Below the pieces are notes generated by a model. It searched no databases and was not told where the DNA came from. It saw only the letters and a program-made list of their open reading frames with translations. A stretch of 46,912 nucleotides of DNA from Candidatus Poseidoniaceae archaeon (lineage in GTDB: Archaea > Thermoplasmatota > Poseidoniia > Poseidoniales > Poseidoniaceae), in the NCBI GenBank assembly GCA_949373265.1, contig CASICT010000022.1, positions 1 to 46,912 of the forward strand, given 5' to 3'. Position 1 is the stretch's first letter. Every line of letters begins with the position of its first letter. The position numbers were made by a program, and so were the translations under genes. Shown here piece after piece: positions 1-9,506 of the stretch.

Positions 1-2
1 AT

Positions 3-2823
3 ACAACCGGCGGCGGCCATCAGGAGTGTGAAATTGGCATAGATTCTGACGGTAATCCACACATCGTATACAGATATTCATTGTACATTATGTACACATA
101 TTTGGATAACGGAAACTGGACTACGCCTTCAAATGCTGGTCACCTTGAAGGATTGAGGGCACTAGAACAAATGATAATTGATGACAATGATGATATTTAC
201 TTGTTGGCTTATGATTCTCCTAATAGTTCCTTGAAACTATTTTTCAATGATGGCTCTTTATGGTCGAATTATACAATTGACTACTCAGGTAGCGTAAGAC
301 CTTATGGAGCTTCTATGTATATCGGTAACAGTGGTTATATTCACGTTGCGTACTATCATGACTATGGAAATAATAACCTCGATTTGAGCTATACTAAGTT
401 AGACATGTCATTTTCAGAATCTATTACTGGATTTTGGAAGACAAATTCTACAATCGATTCTTCAGTCATCAACGTATGCCAAACAACAATTGTGGTTGAT
501 TCGAATTACGTAACGCATGTAACTTATGCTAGAGAGACAGAGATCGACCCTACATCGATTAATCTAATACATGCCTATGCAAATAATACCAGCATTTTCA
601 CAAGTGAATTAATAGATTCTAATCAAGCAGGAGGAAGCTCTTCAATGGTCATTGACAATGAGGATAATCTGTATGTGATTTATACAGCAGAGGGTGCTGA
701 TTTTGAGGTAAGATTTGGAAAATATGATCAGAATTCTTGGAACTTGACACAATTTTCACAAAATGAATCGAATGGACATGAAATTTACATGGTTTTAGAT
801 TCAAGCAAAAATCTTCACGCAGTTTACAATTCTGCGGCTTCTCCATTCCAACAACGGCAATGGAAATTTGGAATATCTTTTCGGTAATTCAGGATTCGTT
901 CAATATAGCGGTTTGTATGCTCAATTCGATGAGTATGGGAATAACTCAATACAATTCATCAACAACTCTACTCTGAAGGTCATTACACCATCAGGACCAA
1001 CTAACGGAGCGGCTGTAAACATCACGATCTGGGACGAACTAGGGAATGGATATCTTTTGAATGCAGCATACACTTACCTTCCAGCAAGTTCTGATATGGA
1101 TGGCGATGGTATTGACAATGAATTAGATGATTGTCCAAATTCAGCCGGCAATTCAACAATGGACCAAATCGGGTGTCCAGATTCAGATGGCGATGGGTAT
1201 AGTGACTCAGGAGATGTATTCCCTTCAGATTCAAGTGAGTGGGCAGACTCTGATGGAGACGGAGTCGGAAATAATGGCGATACATTCCCTACTGACTACA
1301 ATGAAACTCAAGACAGTGATGGAGATGGAGTCGGAAATAATGGTGATGCATTCCCTAACGATGCGAATGAAACCACCGATTCAGACGGAGATGGAGTTGG
1401 CGATAATTCAGATGCTTTCCCAAATAATAGCGCAGAGAACTTTGACTTTGATGGCGATGGAGTAGGCGACAATTCTGATGAATTCCCAGATGACGCCAAC
1501 GAAACTCAGGACAGTGACGGTGATGGAATTGGAGATAATGGAGACGAGTATCCATTCCTGAATAATTTCAATGATTCAGACGGTGATAGCTTCTTCGACC
1601 TTGAAGATGACTTCCCGAATGACCCAACTCAGTGGAGTGATTATGATGGCGATGGTCATGGAGATAACCCTGAAGGGAATGACTCTGATTTATTCATCAA
1701 TAATGTAACACAATGGTCGGATACAGACGGTGATGGTTTTGGAGATAACTGGGGTAATCCTGAATGGAACACAACCCGATTATTCGTCTGGCCTGGACAA
1801 TTTGTTGAAGGTGCTGAGTTAGCAGACCATTGTCCAACACAATTTGGTAATTCATCAGCAGATGGTTTCTTTGGATGCCCTGATGATGATAAAGATGGGA
1901 TTGCAAATATCTATGATGAAATTGACAATAGTCAAAATGAAACCGTTGATTTGGATACTGATTTCGATGGAATATTAGACTCGGAAGATTTGTGTCCAGA
2001 TTCAGAGGCAGGTGCTTTCGTAGATGCCAGCGGATGTCTTGTCGATTCAGATGGTGATGGAATTGATGATTTACAAGATAAATGCCCTAACACTAATCTT
2101 GGCGCTATAATTAATGTAGAGGGATGTGAGGTTGTTGAAGAGAAAGAGGAAGAACCCAAGAGTTACACAGAATCTCTATTTGCAGGCGATTCTGAAACAA
2201 TTCTGAAAACGGCAGGTTATGGTGCAATTATCATTGCAGTGTTAGGTTTTATGCAAACTAACTTTGTCGCAGCGATGCTTCCTGATGCAGTCAGATGGCT
2301 CCAATTTATGAAAAAGAAATCAAAATTATCTAAAGAAGAAGAACAGGAATTATTGTATTTACAATCAATCGTACAAGCCTATTATTACGATTATGAAACT
2401 ATTTCAGAAGAATTGCAGCAGTTAAAATCGGAACTTACTGCTAGATTTACAAATAATGAAATCAAGAAAGAAACTAGAGAAAAAATCAATGTTTTGATCA
2501 GAGATTTATTAGAAATGGATGCCACTGAGATGAATAGAATTGCTCATGATGACACTTATTTTGGTCTTGCAGGAACTATTGATATCAAGAGTAGAAATGA
2601 ATTATTGGAGGAGGATTTGGCTATGAGAACTGACAACCTTTCGTTATTCAATGAGGCAGAACCTACAGTTAGTCAAACTGTAGGCGTATCATCTGTTCCA
2701 AATAAGAGTCTGGTCGGCGAAATTAATCCAACAGACAATCACGAATATCTTGAGTATCCATCAGGAAGCGGCTCTTGGTACCTAAGAAACCCTTCAACTT
2801 CTGAATGGGATAAGTGGGAGTAA
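3..2823 (+). pseudogene. Giant surface protein, copy 1 (5' cut by window, one frameshift)
   Basis: The frame is open to the left edge, so the true start lies outside. Residues up to about base 850 form six visible repeats ending in patterns such as D-S-x-x-N-L-H-A-V-Y, a beta-propeller-type repeat. Near base 850 the reading frame jumps by +1; the ORF that starts at TTG 868 simply continues the protein. Next come a strand-rich stretch like the second half of an IPT/TIG domain, many DSDGDG-type thrombospondin-3 calcium repeats (about 1095-2100), an acidic EKEEEP linker, one membrane helix (about 2195-2280), a charged coiled coil, and a C-terminal WW-like tail (HEYLEYP...WYLR...EWDKWE). The likely topology is propeller and calcium stalk outside, coiled coil inside. 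The next large gene (3360-6600) is a paralog with the same architecture and a frameshift at a similar place. Specific function unknown: adhesin or surface receptor are both possible. Confidence 0.75.
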
Positions 2824-2930
2824 TCACATTCCTAGGAAGAACACCATTACCATGACTGCAACCGCTACGATGAGGATAATCTGAGTCACTAATTTAGGCT
2901 CATCTTTCTCACTTGAGCCAAATCTTCAAT
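2824..2930 (-). pseudogene. Degenerate micropeptide gene, copy 1
   Basis: Read on the minus strand, this encodes EKDEPKLVTQ followed by a hydrophobic helix ending F-F-L-G-M and TGA. It is clearly related to the intact 39-residue ORF at 6601-6720, which has the same place relative to the other large gene. One base is missing near 2910 relative to that copy, so the N-terminal residues (D-L-A-Q) fall in another frame and no ATG is in frame. The TGA abuts the TAA of the large gene with no bases between. It was probably a single-pass membrane peptide and is now broken, or carries a sequencing error. Confidence 0.5.
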
Positions 2931-2945
2931 CAAAATTGGGCATCG

Positions 2946-3254
2946 CTAATTCGTTAGACACCAGTCATACATCGATTGAATAATCGGTGCTAGTGATTCT
3001 GATTTTTCTGTTAATTTGTAGGAAATCGATTTTGAATCGCTTACCTCGCGATTAACTAACCCATATTCTTCAAGTTCATTCAACCGTCTTGAAACGGTTG
3101 TGCCCGATGAATCCACGCTAGATTTTAGTTTAGTGAAACTCAGTAAATCACTTGCTTCATGGAGTATCAAAAGAATGTGTAAAGACTTTGATTTTGTCAA
3201 AACCTCTAGAAGTTCGTCAACCTTGGCATAATTTGGGTCGCATTCAATTTTCAT
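2946..3254 (-). CDS. Winged-helix transcriptional regulator
   Basis: 102 residues with the pattern of an HxlR/ArsR-like winged helix: helix KSLHILLILHE, then LSFTKLKSSV, a recognition helix GTTVSRRLNELEEYGLV, and a beta wing (NREVSDSKSISYKLTEKS). It lies between the two copies of the surface-protein module and is divergent from copy 2, so it may regulate that gene. A TATA-like stretch at about 3281-3292 sits roughly 30 bases before the ATG, which fits a nearly leaderless transcript. No ligand-binding domain is visible. The exact family is uncertain; the DNA-binding fold is fairly secure. Confidence 0.7.
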   Translation of the reverse strand: MKIECDPNYAKVDELLEVLTKSKSLHILLILHEASDLLSFTKLKSSVDSSGTTVSRRLNELEEYGLVNREVSDSKSISYKLTEKSESLAPIIQSMYDWCLTN

Positions 3255-3321
3255 ATCTAACCAACCCTACGATTCGTTGCTAATATATCACTGATTTCAA
3301 TTATTAGTTACATCGCCGTTA

Positions 3322-3333
3322 CCATATAGTTAA
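3322..3333 (+). promoter_or_regulatory. Putative TATA element for surface protein copy 2
   Basis: The stretch accatatagtta is centred about 32 bases before the ATG at 3360, with a G-run (gggggggttt) directly before the start that could act as a ribosome-binding site. The 105-base gap is shared with the divergent winged-helix gene, so both promoters probably lie here. Position and composition are the only evidence. Confidence 0.35.
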
Positions 3334-3359
3334 TTCTTGAAACTCTTCAGGGGGGGTTT

Positions 3360-6300
3360 ATGCAGAAGTTGGTAAGGTCACCTGTATTGATTTCTTGCCT
3401 ATTGGCTGCAACAATGCTAAGCGTGATGTTTTCGCCCATTATGACGCAAAGTCCCATTCTCGAAAATAGTACGGATAACTCGAGAAGCGATGAGTTCTCA
3501 ACTTGGACATTATCTCCGTCATCTGGTCCTCATACAGGGGGTACAAACCTCACATTAACCACTACCGGACTTTCATCATATTTTGAGGAAAGTTCTTGGG
3601 AAAATTTCACAATTGATTATTCAGCAGATGTAGGTCAGTATTCATCGGTAGCTGTTGATTCCAATAATGGTATTCACATTTCATATTACGATGTCACCAG
3701 TGGGAATTTGAAGTACGCATCTAATTCCGGTGGATCATGGAGTAATTATCCAATAGACACCACAGCATCAATAGTTGGAAGGTATACCTCACTTGACATC
3801 GATTCGAATGATAAGGTGCACATATCCTACGGTAATCTAAATTCTTGGGACCTAAAGTATGCGACAAATATAGCCGGTTCTTGGAGTCGAAGCACAATCG
3901 ATGATGGAGGCACTGGCCAAGCGGGCATGTACTCTTCGCTAGAAATCGATTCAAATGATTTGATTCATGTTTCTTATTGGGGCCGAAATTCTGACCTTAA
4001 GTATGCTACTAAATCAGCAACAACCGGGGGAACTTGGGCAGATGAAATAGTTGAGTGGGGATATATCACGGGAGAATGGACTTCTATTGCGCTTGATTCA
4101 AACAATAAACCATTTATTTCTCATGTGTCTGAAACACACGACCGTCTCGAAATAGGTTACAAGAGTGGCGGTTATTGGACTACACCGACTGTAGATTCTG
4201 GAAGTTCAGGTGAGATTGATCATGGTACATCTATAGCAATAGATTCCAATGATGCCAAGCATATTGTCTACTATGATGAAGATAATGGCGACCTAAGATA
4301 TGCGGACTTCAACACTCAATCTAACCTATGGCAGAACACAATTTTGGATAGCACTGGAGATGTAGGCAAGTACCCATCAATAGACATCGACTCTCAAGAT
4401 AATCTGCATGTTGCCTACTATGATAATGGAAATCAAGAATTGAAGTATGCATATCACAATGGTAGTTCTTGGGATTTATCTACTTTAGATGAATCAGGAG
4501 GGTATGCACCCATCTCTTACAATCGATGCAAATGATAACATCTACATTTCATACTACGATGATACAAATTCAAACTTGAAGATGATACAAAACATCGTAA
4601 ATTCGAACGACCCTCTCGGTGAGGTGTCAATCGAGTTTGTAGGATATGGAAATGTAACTGGTACGGTACTAGATGATGAGACAATCACATTTTCTTCTCC
4701 ACTAGGTAATATCGATGGAGAAGTAGTTGATTTGGCAGTTTGGTTGGAAAATGGAACAAAAATCAATCTCCCTGTAAGCTTCGAATATGAAACATATGAT
4801 TCAGATGGAGATGGCATTCCAAACACCTCTGACGACTGCCCTCAAACCTACGGATATTCTACAATTGACCAAACAGGATGCCCAGACTCAGATGTTGATG
4901 GATACAGCAATTCAGGAGATGCCTTCCCTGATGAATCTAGCCAATACAGCGATTATGACGGAGACGGTTGTGGTGACAACCCAACTGGAGTAAATGCTGA
5001 TGAGTTCCCTTACGATACAACGCAGTGTACAGATTCTGACTCAGACGGTTACGGAGACAATCTGAGCGGAAACAATCCTGACAATTTCCCATCAGATTCC
5101 AGTCAATGGAACGATACAGACGGTGATGGTTTTGGCGATAACCCTCTAGGAAACAACTCCGATAATTGCCCATCCGAAGCAGGAAATTCGACTATGCCTA
5201 GCCTAGGTTGCCTTGATTTTGATGGAGATGGATATGCTAACACATTCGATGCATTCCCGTTCGATGCCAGTGAAACCCATGATACAGATAGTGATGGCGT
5301 AGGTGACAACTCCGATGCTTTCCCAGTAAATTCCATCGAACAATTCGATACAGATGGAGATGGTGTTGGTGATAATGCAGATGCTTTCCCCGATGATGCG
5401 AATGAAACTATTGACAGCGATGGTGACGGCGTTGGCGACAATTCAGACTCCTTCCCTGATGATGCAAATGAATCCACAGATTCAGACGGTGACGGTATTG
5501 GCGATAATGCGGATGAATATCCTTTAGTTGACAATTTCATTGATTCTGATGATGATGGAATATTGGATTCAGATGATTCATTCCCTAATGATGCAAGTCA
5601 ATCAATTGATTCCGATGAGGATGGATACGGAGACAATATTTCAGGAACTAACCCCGACCTATTCACGAATGAATCTACACAATGGGCAGATACAGATGGT
5701 GACGGATATGGTGACAATTGGGGTAACTCATCTTGGAACTCGACACGTGTGATAGATTTCCCCGGAGAATTTGTTGAGAATGCAGAATCGGCTGACCATT
5801 GCCCTACAGTTTCTGGCAACTCTACAGCAGATGGCATCTTTGGCTGCCCGGATGGCGATGGTGATGGCATAGCAGATCAATACGATGATGTGAATGGTTC
5901 CGCAGTAATCGAAGAAGAACCTGAACAAGAACCTGAACAAGAAACTCAAGACGAATCAAATTCTGAAGAAGAATCATACCTAGATTCACTATTTTCTGGA
6001 AATACCGAAACAATAACTCAGACGGCAGGATTTGGTGCCATCTTACTTGCAATTCTTGCTTTACTACAAACTAACCTTGTAGCAGGTTTACTCCCTGATG
6101 CTTTTAGATGGTTTCAAGTTTTACGTCGTTCAAATAAACTTTCAAAAGAAGAAGTTAAGGAATTGAATTACCTTCAATCTCTTGTCCAAGCATACTACTA
6201 TGATGTCGAATCACTATTCGAAGAACTCGAACAACTTAGGTCTGATTTAACCGGTAGATATACCAACAACGAAATCAATAAAAATACCAGAGAAAAGATT

Positions 6301-6600
6301 GTGACATTGATTGAAGATTTGCAAACTATGGACTCTTCGCAAATCTCAGGAATCGCAAATAGTGAAGCATATTTTGGTCTAGCAGATACAGCGAATGTTG
6401 AAGAAAGGACAGAATTACTTGAGCAAAATCTGGCGATGATGGATCATGATAATGGGTCTGAACTTGGAATCAATCCAGATTCAAGTCTAACGGGGAAAAT
6501 AAGCCCTGAGGATGGGCATGAATATCTTGAGTATCCGGCTCAAAGCGGTGTTTGGTACATTAGACAAACTTCAACTTCTGAATGGGATAAGTGGGATTGA
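3360..6600 (+). pseudogene. Giant surface protein, copy 2: propeller in IPT/TIG, TSP3 repeats, TM (one frameshift)
   Basis: The ATG at 3360 opens a signal-like N-terminus (basic, then LISCLLAATMLSVMF). Residues about 52-70 (SPSSGPHTGGTNLTLT) match the first strands of an IPT/TIG domain. Seven propeller-type repeats of the form YxSxDIDSNDxxHISYYD follow, and the IPT-like fold then resumes (VSIEFVGYGNV...ITFSSPLG...LPVSFEYE). Next come DSDGDG calcium repeats (about 4798-5880), an EEPEQEPEQE linker, one membrane helix (about 6010-6090), a coiled coil, and a WW-like end (HEYLEYP...EWDKWD). A +1 frame jump near 4500 splits the gene into ORFs 3360-4535 and 4489-6600. The jump falls inside the seventh repeat, so the halves belong to one protein. 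The motif resembles blade spacing with about five bases lost. Function unknown; receptor-like topology. Confidence 0.8.
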
Positions 6601-6720
6601 TTACATTCCTAGAAAGAAAACCATCACCATGACTGTAACTGCAAAAATGAGGATAATCTGAGTCATTAATTTCGGCTCATCTTTTTCGCTCTGAGCTAAA
6701 TCATTCCATTCTTCTTCCAT
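6601..6720 (-). CDS. 39-residue single-pass membrane peptide
   Basis: The ATG at 6720 encodes an acidic N-terminus (MEEEWNDLAQSEKDEPK) and one hydrophobic helix (about residues 20-38) ending F-F-L-G-M. Its TAA abuts the TGA of the large surface-protein gene with no bases between. A homologous stretch lies in the same place after copy 1, where the helix part is kept and only the N-terminus is disrupted. Conservation of this pairing in both copies supports a real gene. It could be a small partner of the large protein's membrane segment; that is inference. Confidence 0.6.
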   Translation of the reverse strand: MEEEWNDLAQSEKDEPKLMTQIILIFAVTVMVMVFFLGM

Positions 6721-6829
6721 CTTCTCAGGCTGTACTAGACACTATCAGTCAAAAACGTTCGTTTATCAAAACCTTATTTCGCCTAAGTATCACCGGCAGT
6801 GACAAAGCCACCACCTGTTTAGCACGGCC

Positions 6830-7699
6830 ATGGGAATCTTTGCAACTATTGGTCGCGGATGGGAAATGAGCAAGTTGAGTATGTCTGTGGTTAAGAAAGA
6901 CCCAGAGTTGCTCGTCTACATGATAATTTGTGGATTTTTGAGCCTAGTGGCAATGATTGGAATCAGCATGCCTCAATATCTTGGACAATCTTGGGCAATA
7001 GATTCCGCAGGGCAAATGACGCCTGCATACATGGGATTTGTGTTTGCAGGATATATGACAATCTCGATTGTGGTTACCTTCTGGAATAGCGCAATAGTAG
7101 CTAATTCTCACATCAGACTTACCGGTGGAGATCCTAAATTCATGGATGGAGTGTCTGCAGCAATGAGTAAAATTCACATTATCATAATTTGGGGAATTAT
7201 TGCAGGAACAGTTGGACTCTTATTGAAGATACTAAATCAGGCAGCAAGAGACCAGAAAGGTGGAGCTGCAATATTTGCAATGATTCTAACAGCAATCGGA
7301 GCAGCGATTTGGTGGATGATGACTTTCTTCATGATACCACACATGATTATCGAAGGAAAAGGCCTTGGCGAGAGTCTAAAATCAAGCAAGCAAATGTTCT
7401 TCAAATGCTGGGGTGAAAACGTCACATCCGGTATGGGTATTGGATTGATTACTGGATTCTTCGTAATCGTAATCGCTATGATAACCTTTGGAATGATGAT
7501 CGTATTAGGCCCGCTATGGTTTGTTGGATTAATCATCGGAGCACTTGGGATTTCACTGGCCATTGCGTGGGGTAATGCTGCTGAGCAAGTTGCAGTCACC
7601 GCACTTTACCTTTATTCTAAGAACGGCGAAATGCCACAAATCTATCAGGACCTCGGAATGAAACAATTCCACATGGCAATAAATCCTCCAACCGCTTGA
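6830..7699 (+). CDS. Polytopic membrane protein, DUF6159-like
   Basis: 289 residues starting at an ATG in gccATGGG. The N-terminus (IGRGWEMSKLSMSVVKKDPELL) followed by about six hydrophobic segments is typical of the DUF6159 family of bacterial and archaeal membrane proteins, whose function is unknown. Segments lie at about residues 29-50, 67-90, 113-135, 145-170, 200-225 and 228-250. The C-terminus is a short cytoplasmic-looking tail (QIYQDLGMKQFH). It stands alone, converging on the DUF59-xse cluster with 33 bases between stops. Confidence 0.65.
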   Translation: MGIFATIGRGWEMSKLSMSVVKKDPELLVYMIICGFLSLVAMIGISMPQYLGQSWAIDSAGQMTPAYMGFVFAGYMTISIVVTFWNSAIVANSHIRLTGGDPKFMDGVSAAMSKIHIIIIWGIIAGTVGLLLKILNQAARDQKGGAAIFAMILTAIGAAIWWMMTFFMIPHMIIEGKGLGESLKSSKQMFFKCWGENVTSGMGIGLITGFFVIVIAMITFGMMIVLGPLWFVGLIIGALGISLAIAWGNAAEQVAVTALYLYSKNGEMPQIYQDLGMKQFHMAINPPTA

Positions 7700-7724
7700 A
7701 TAAATCAACGATTTAGAGTACGAG

Positions 7725-7767
7725 TCCAGCGGTCACTGCGCTGGAACTCCGACCACGTTTATCGTGG
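7725..7767. terminator. Two hairpins between convergent genes
   Basis: Two inverted repeats follow the DUF6159-like gene: tccagcg (7725-7731) with cgctgga (7739-7745), and ccacg (7753-7757) with cgtgg (7763-7767). They can fold on either strand. The first overlaps the stop codon of the minus-strand DUF59 gene. A bidirectional termination or transcript-end role is plausible but unproven. Confidence 0.4.
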
Positions 7768-8012
7768 CGAAACTAACGCCTTTGATGTTGCTATAATTTC
7801 TGACGAAATTCATCGAGGTCGAGTAAGCAGCAAGGGCAATGAGGTCTGGCTGGTTTGATTGTAATGCCTACTTCGCCATCTTCGGCAACCTCGATGTTTT
7901 GAACAATATCACGCGTAGCCCAGGTATCTTGGTCGTGAGGGTCTCGCCAATCAGCAGCGAGACGCGCGACCTTCCTCTGCAGGGCTACGTGTGCTTGCGG
8001 CTCACTCAACAT
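7733..8012 (-). pseudogene. DUF59 / MIP18-like Fe-S assembly protein (frameshifted)
   Basis: From the ATG at 8012, which overlaps the end of xseB, the protein reads MLSEPQAHVALQRKVARLAA and then the DUF59 core (RDIVQNIEVAEDGEVGITIKP, RPHCPCC). In the annotated frame it stops at 7791, but a +1 jump near 7800 restores the expected family end (NIKGVSFATINVVGVP) before a TGA at 7733. The family is known for iron-sulfur cluster delivery or scaffold roles; here that is inference from the pattern. It is the last gene of a minus-strand cluster in which every gene carries indels. Confidence 0.6.
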
Positions 8013-8189
8013 CCTCCAAGCGTAATTTCTCAACCTTGCCTTCAGCATCTAGCCAGTTCCGATCTGGCATGCTTTCAGAAGTTTCGAGCCCTCCTCGAAC
8101 AATTTGAGTGTTGCATCAAGGTCAGCTCCGCCTGCTTCTAAAGCAGCCACAATTTCTTCTAATCTCTTCATCGATTCAGCGTAACTCAT
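8002..8189 (-). pseudogene. xseB: Exonuclease VII small subunit (frameshifted)
   Basis: The ATG at 8189 overlaps the xseA stop in an ATGA arrangement. The product starts MSYAESMKRLEEIVAALEAG, then ADLDATLKLFEEGSKLLKAC, the classic XseB two-helix pattern. The frame then breaks. One or two indels at about 8030-8060 hide the rest (E-L-A-R...AEGKVEKLRLEDVE), which ends at TGA 8002-8004. With the breaks repaired it would be about 60-65 residues, normal for XseB. XseB binds XseA to form the single-strand exonuclease VII complex. Confidence 0.7.
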
Positions 8190-9381
8190 TCTCGCACCTC
8201 AGTTTGTACCCGTCCGTCCTTCAATACCACCGTGAGGGGGTCACCTGACTTCAATCCCACGATGCTGGTAACCGGAATCCCGTCCTCATCAATGGCCATC
8301 GAATAGCCACGTTCGAGAACTCTGGTTGGATTGGTAGACGATAGGATTGAATCGAACGCAGTCATAGCGATTCTTCTGCGAGCATGAACATCTTGTCGGT
8401 ACTGCCGAATTCAATGCGATTCACCGATCTGCGTTTGCTTTAATCTGGCATTCGAAATACCGCGCATCGGGGCCGCACTCAATCGAATAATGATGTTCGA
8501 CATCCTTTCATTTTGCCGAGCGAATAGTCTGTCGGTAGCGAAATCAATTCTATCACCTGCTTGTGAGATTATGGCCAGCAATTCCTCCTCTGATCGGCAC
8601 CACCCGTTCAATCGCATTTGAGGGGGTGGACGCTCTAATGTCCGCAATCATGTCGCTGACCATGAAATCCGATTCATGACCTACAGCGCTCACTATCGGT
8701 GCCGGGCAGTCGATAATAGCCCTGACAGACCGACTCGAGGTTGAATGACCAGAGGTCTTCAGGGGAGCCTCCACCTCGGCCTAGATATGACCAAATCAGC
8801 AGATTTTACCTGCTGCCTTTAGCGCCCGAACTATTTGTCCAGGTGCTTGGCTTCCTTGAACTAAAACCGGAATGACGTGTATATGAGAAACCGGGCCACC
8901 GATCAGTAATCAAGCGCTCCATGTCGGCAAGAGCAGCACTACCTTCTCCGGTGATTATGTGCAATTTTTTAGGAATTAGCGGGGCTATTAGGCGAACCCT
9001 TTCCATCGTTCCATCATCTCGCCATCTTTGAATCAGTTCTTGTCTAATCTTCTCCATATCACCGATGCTCTTTACCGGTTGAACCCGGCTTGCTTTGAAT
9101 TGCATACGACCGGTTTTTACATAGACATCTATGCCTCCAAGGGCTACTAATTTCGAGCCTTCCTTTATCTCTTGAGAAATGAATGAATTATTTCCTCCAA
9201 AGAATACACAATCAATCGAACCATTACTATCTGTCAATGTAAAATATGCATGACCAGAACGTGCCAGAGTTAGTTTGGTTAATTCCCCAATTATGGCAGC
9301 ATTAGCGAGATATGGGTCATTGACTAGTGCTTTGCGAGCAAGGGACACATATTGTCCGACCCCAACAGGTTCACCCGCCAT
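8186..9381 (-). pseudogene. xseA: Exonuclease VII large subunit (several frameshifts)
   Basis: The likely ATG at 9381 gives MAGEPVGVGQYVSLARKALV, an OB-fold N-terminus (ELTKLTLARSGHAYFTLTDS), then IITGEGSAALADMERLI, as in XseA. After about 8880 the frame breaks repeatedly. The pieces are recognisable in order: a conserved catalytic region ([15 protein letters not shown]...[10 protein letters not shown]), a coiled-coil segment ([21 protein letters not shown]), and the C-terminus (RVLERGYSMAIDEDGIPV...RVQTEVRE) ending at TGA 8186-8188. At least four indels are needed. A longer ORF start (9420) is less likely because family similarity begins at the chosen ATG. Either a decayed gene or a poorly sequenced stretch. 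Confidence 0.75.
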
Positions 9382-9506
9382 GGCCCCAGATGGGCGTCCG
9401 TGGTTCTTGAATAATCGCATCTAGCAGAGGAAGGGGTTTTGAGGGGGTGGCTAGTCCCCGACTTCGTTCCAGTACGGGGTTGGCCCCTTCTCGGAATGGT
9501 GATAAT
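9382..9506. promoter_or_regulatory. Divergent promoter region, xseA / pus10
   Basis: 125 bases separate the two divergent starts. The region carries repeated G-rich and C-rich tracts (ggggtggctagtcccc, ggggttggccccttc). ggtgat lies a few bases before the pus10 ATG. No clear TATA box is visible for either gene. Confidence 0.3.

Noticed and set aside
868..870. TTG at 868 as a true start of a separate protein
   Set aside because: Upstream in-frame codons continue the same N-G-N-rich pattern, and the paralog shows the two halves belong to one gene.
1022..2159. Several open frames on both strands across the DSDGDG repeats
   Set aside because: They are alternate-frame readings of GAT/GGC-rich repeats with low-complexity products (runs of S, P, H, Q). 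The plus-frame protein explains the bases.
4489..4491. ATG at 4489 as a separate gene start
   Set aside because: It lies inside the seventh propeller repeat, immediately before HPSLTIDANDNIYISYYD; no ribosome-binding site or promoter supports it.
4787..5870. Repeat array that could be mistaken for CRISPR or a tandem DNA repeat
   Set aside because: The repeat is at protein level (D-x-D-G-D-G), with variable codons and irregular spacing; there are no identical direct repeats with unique spacers. No CRISPR or cas gene is in the window.
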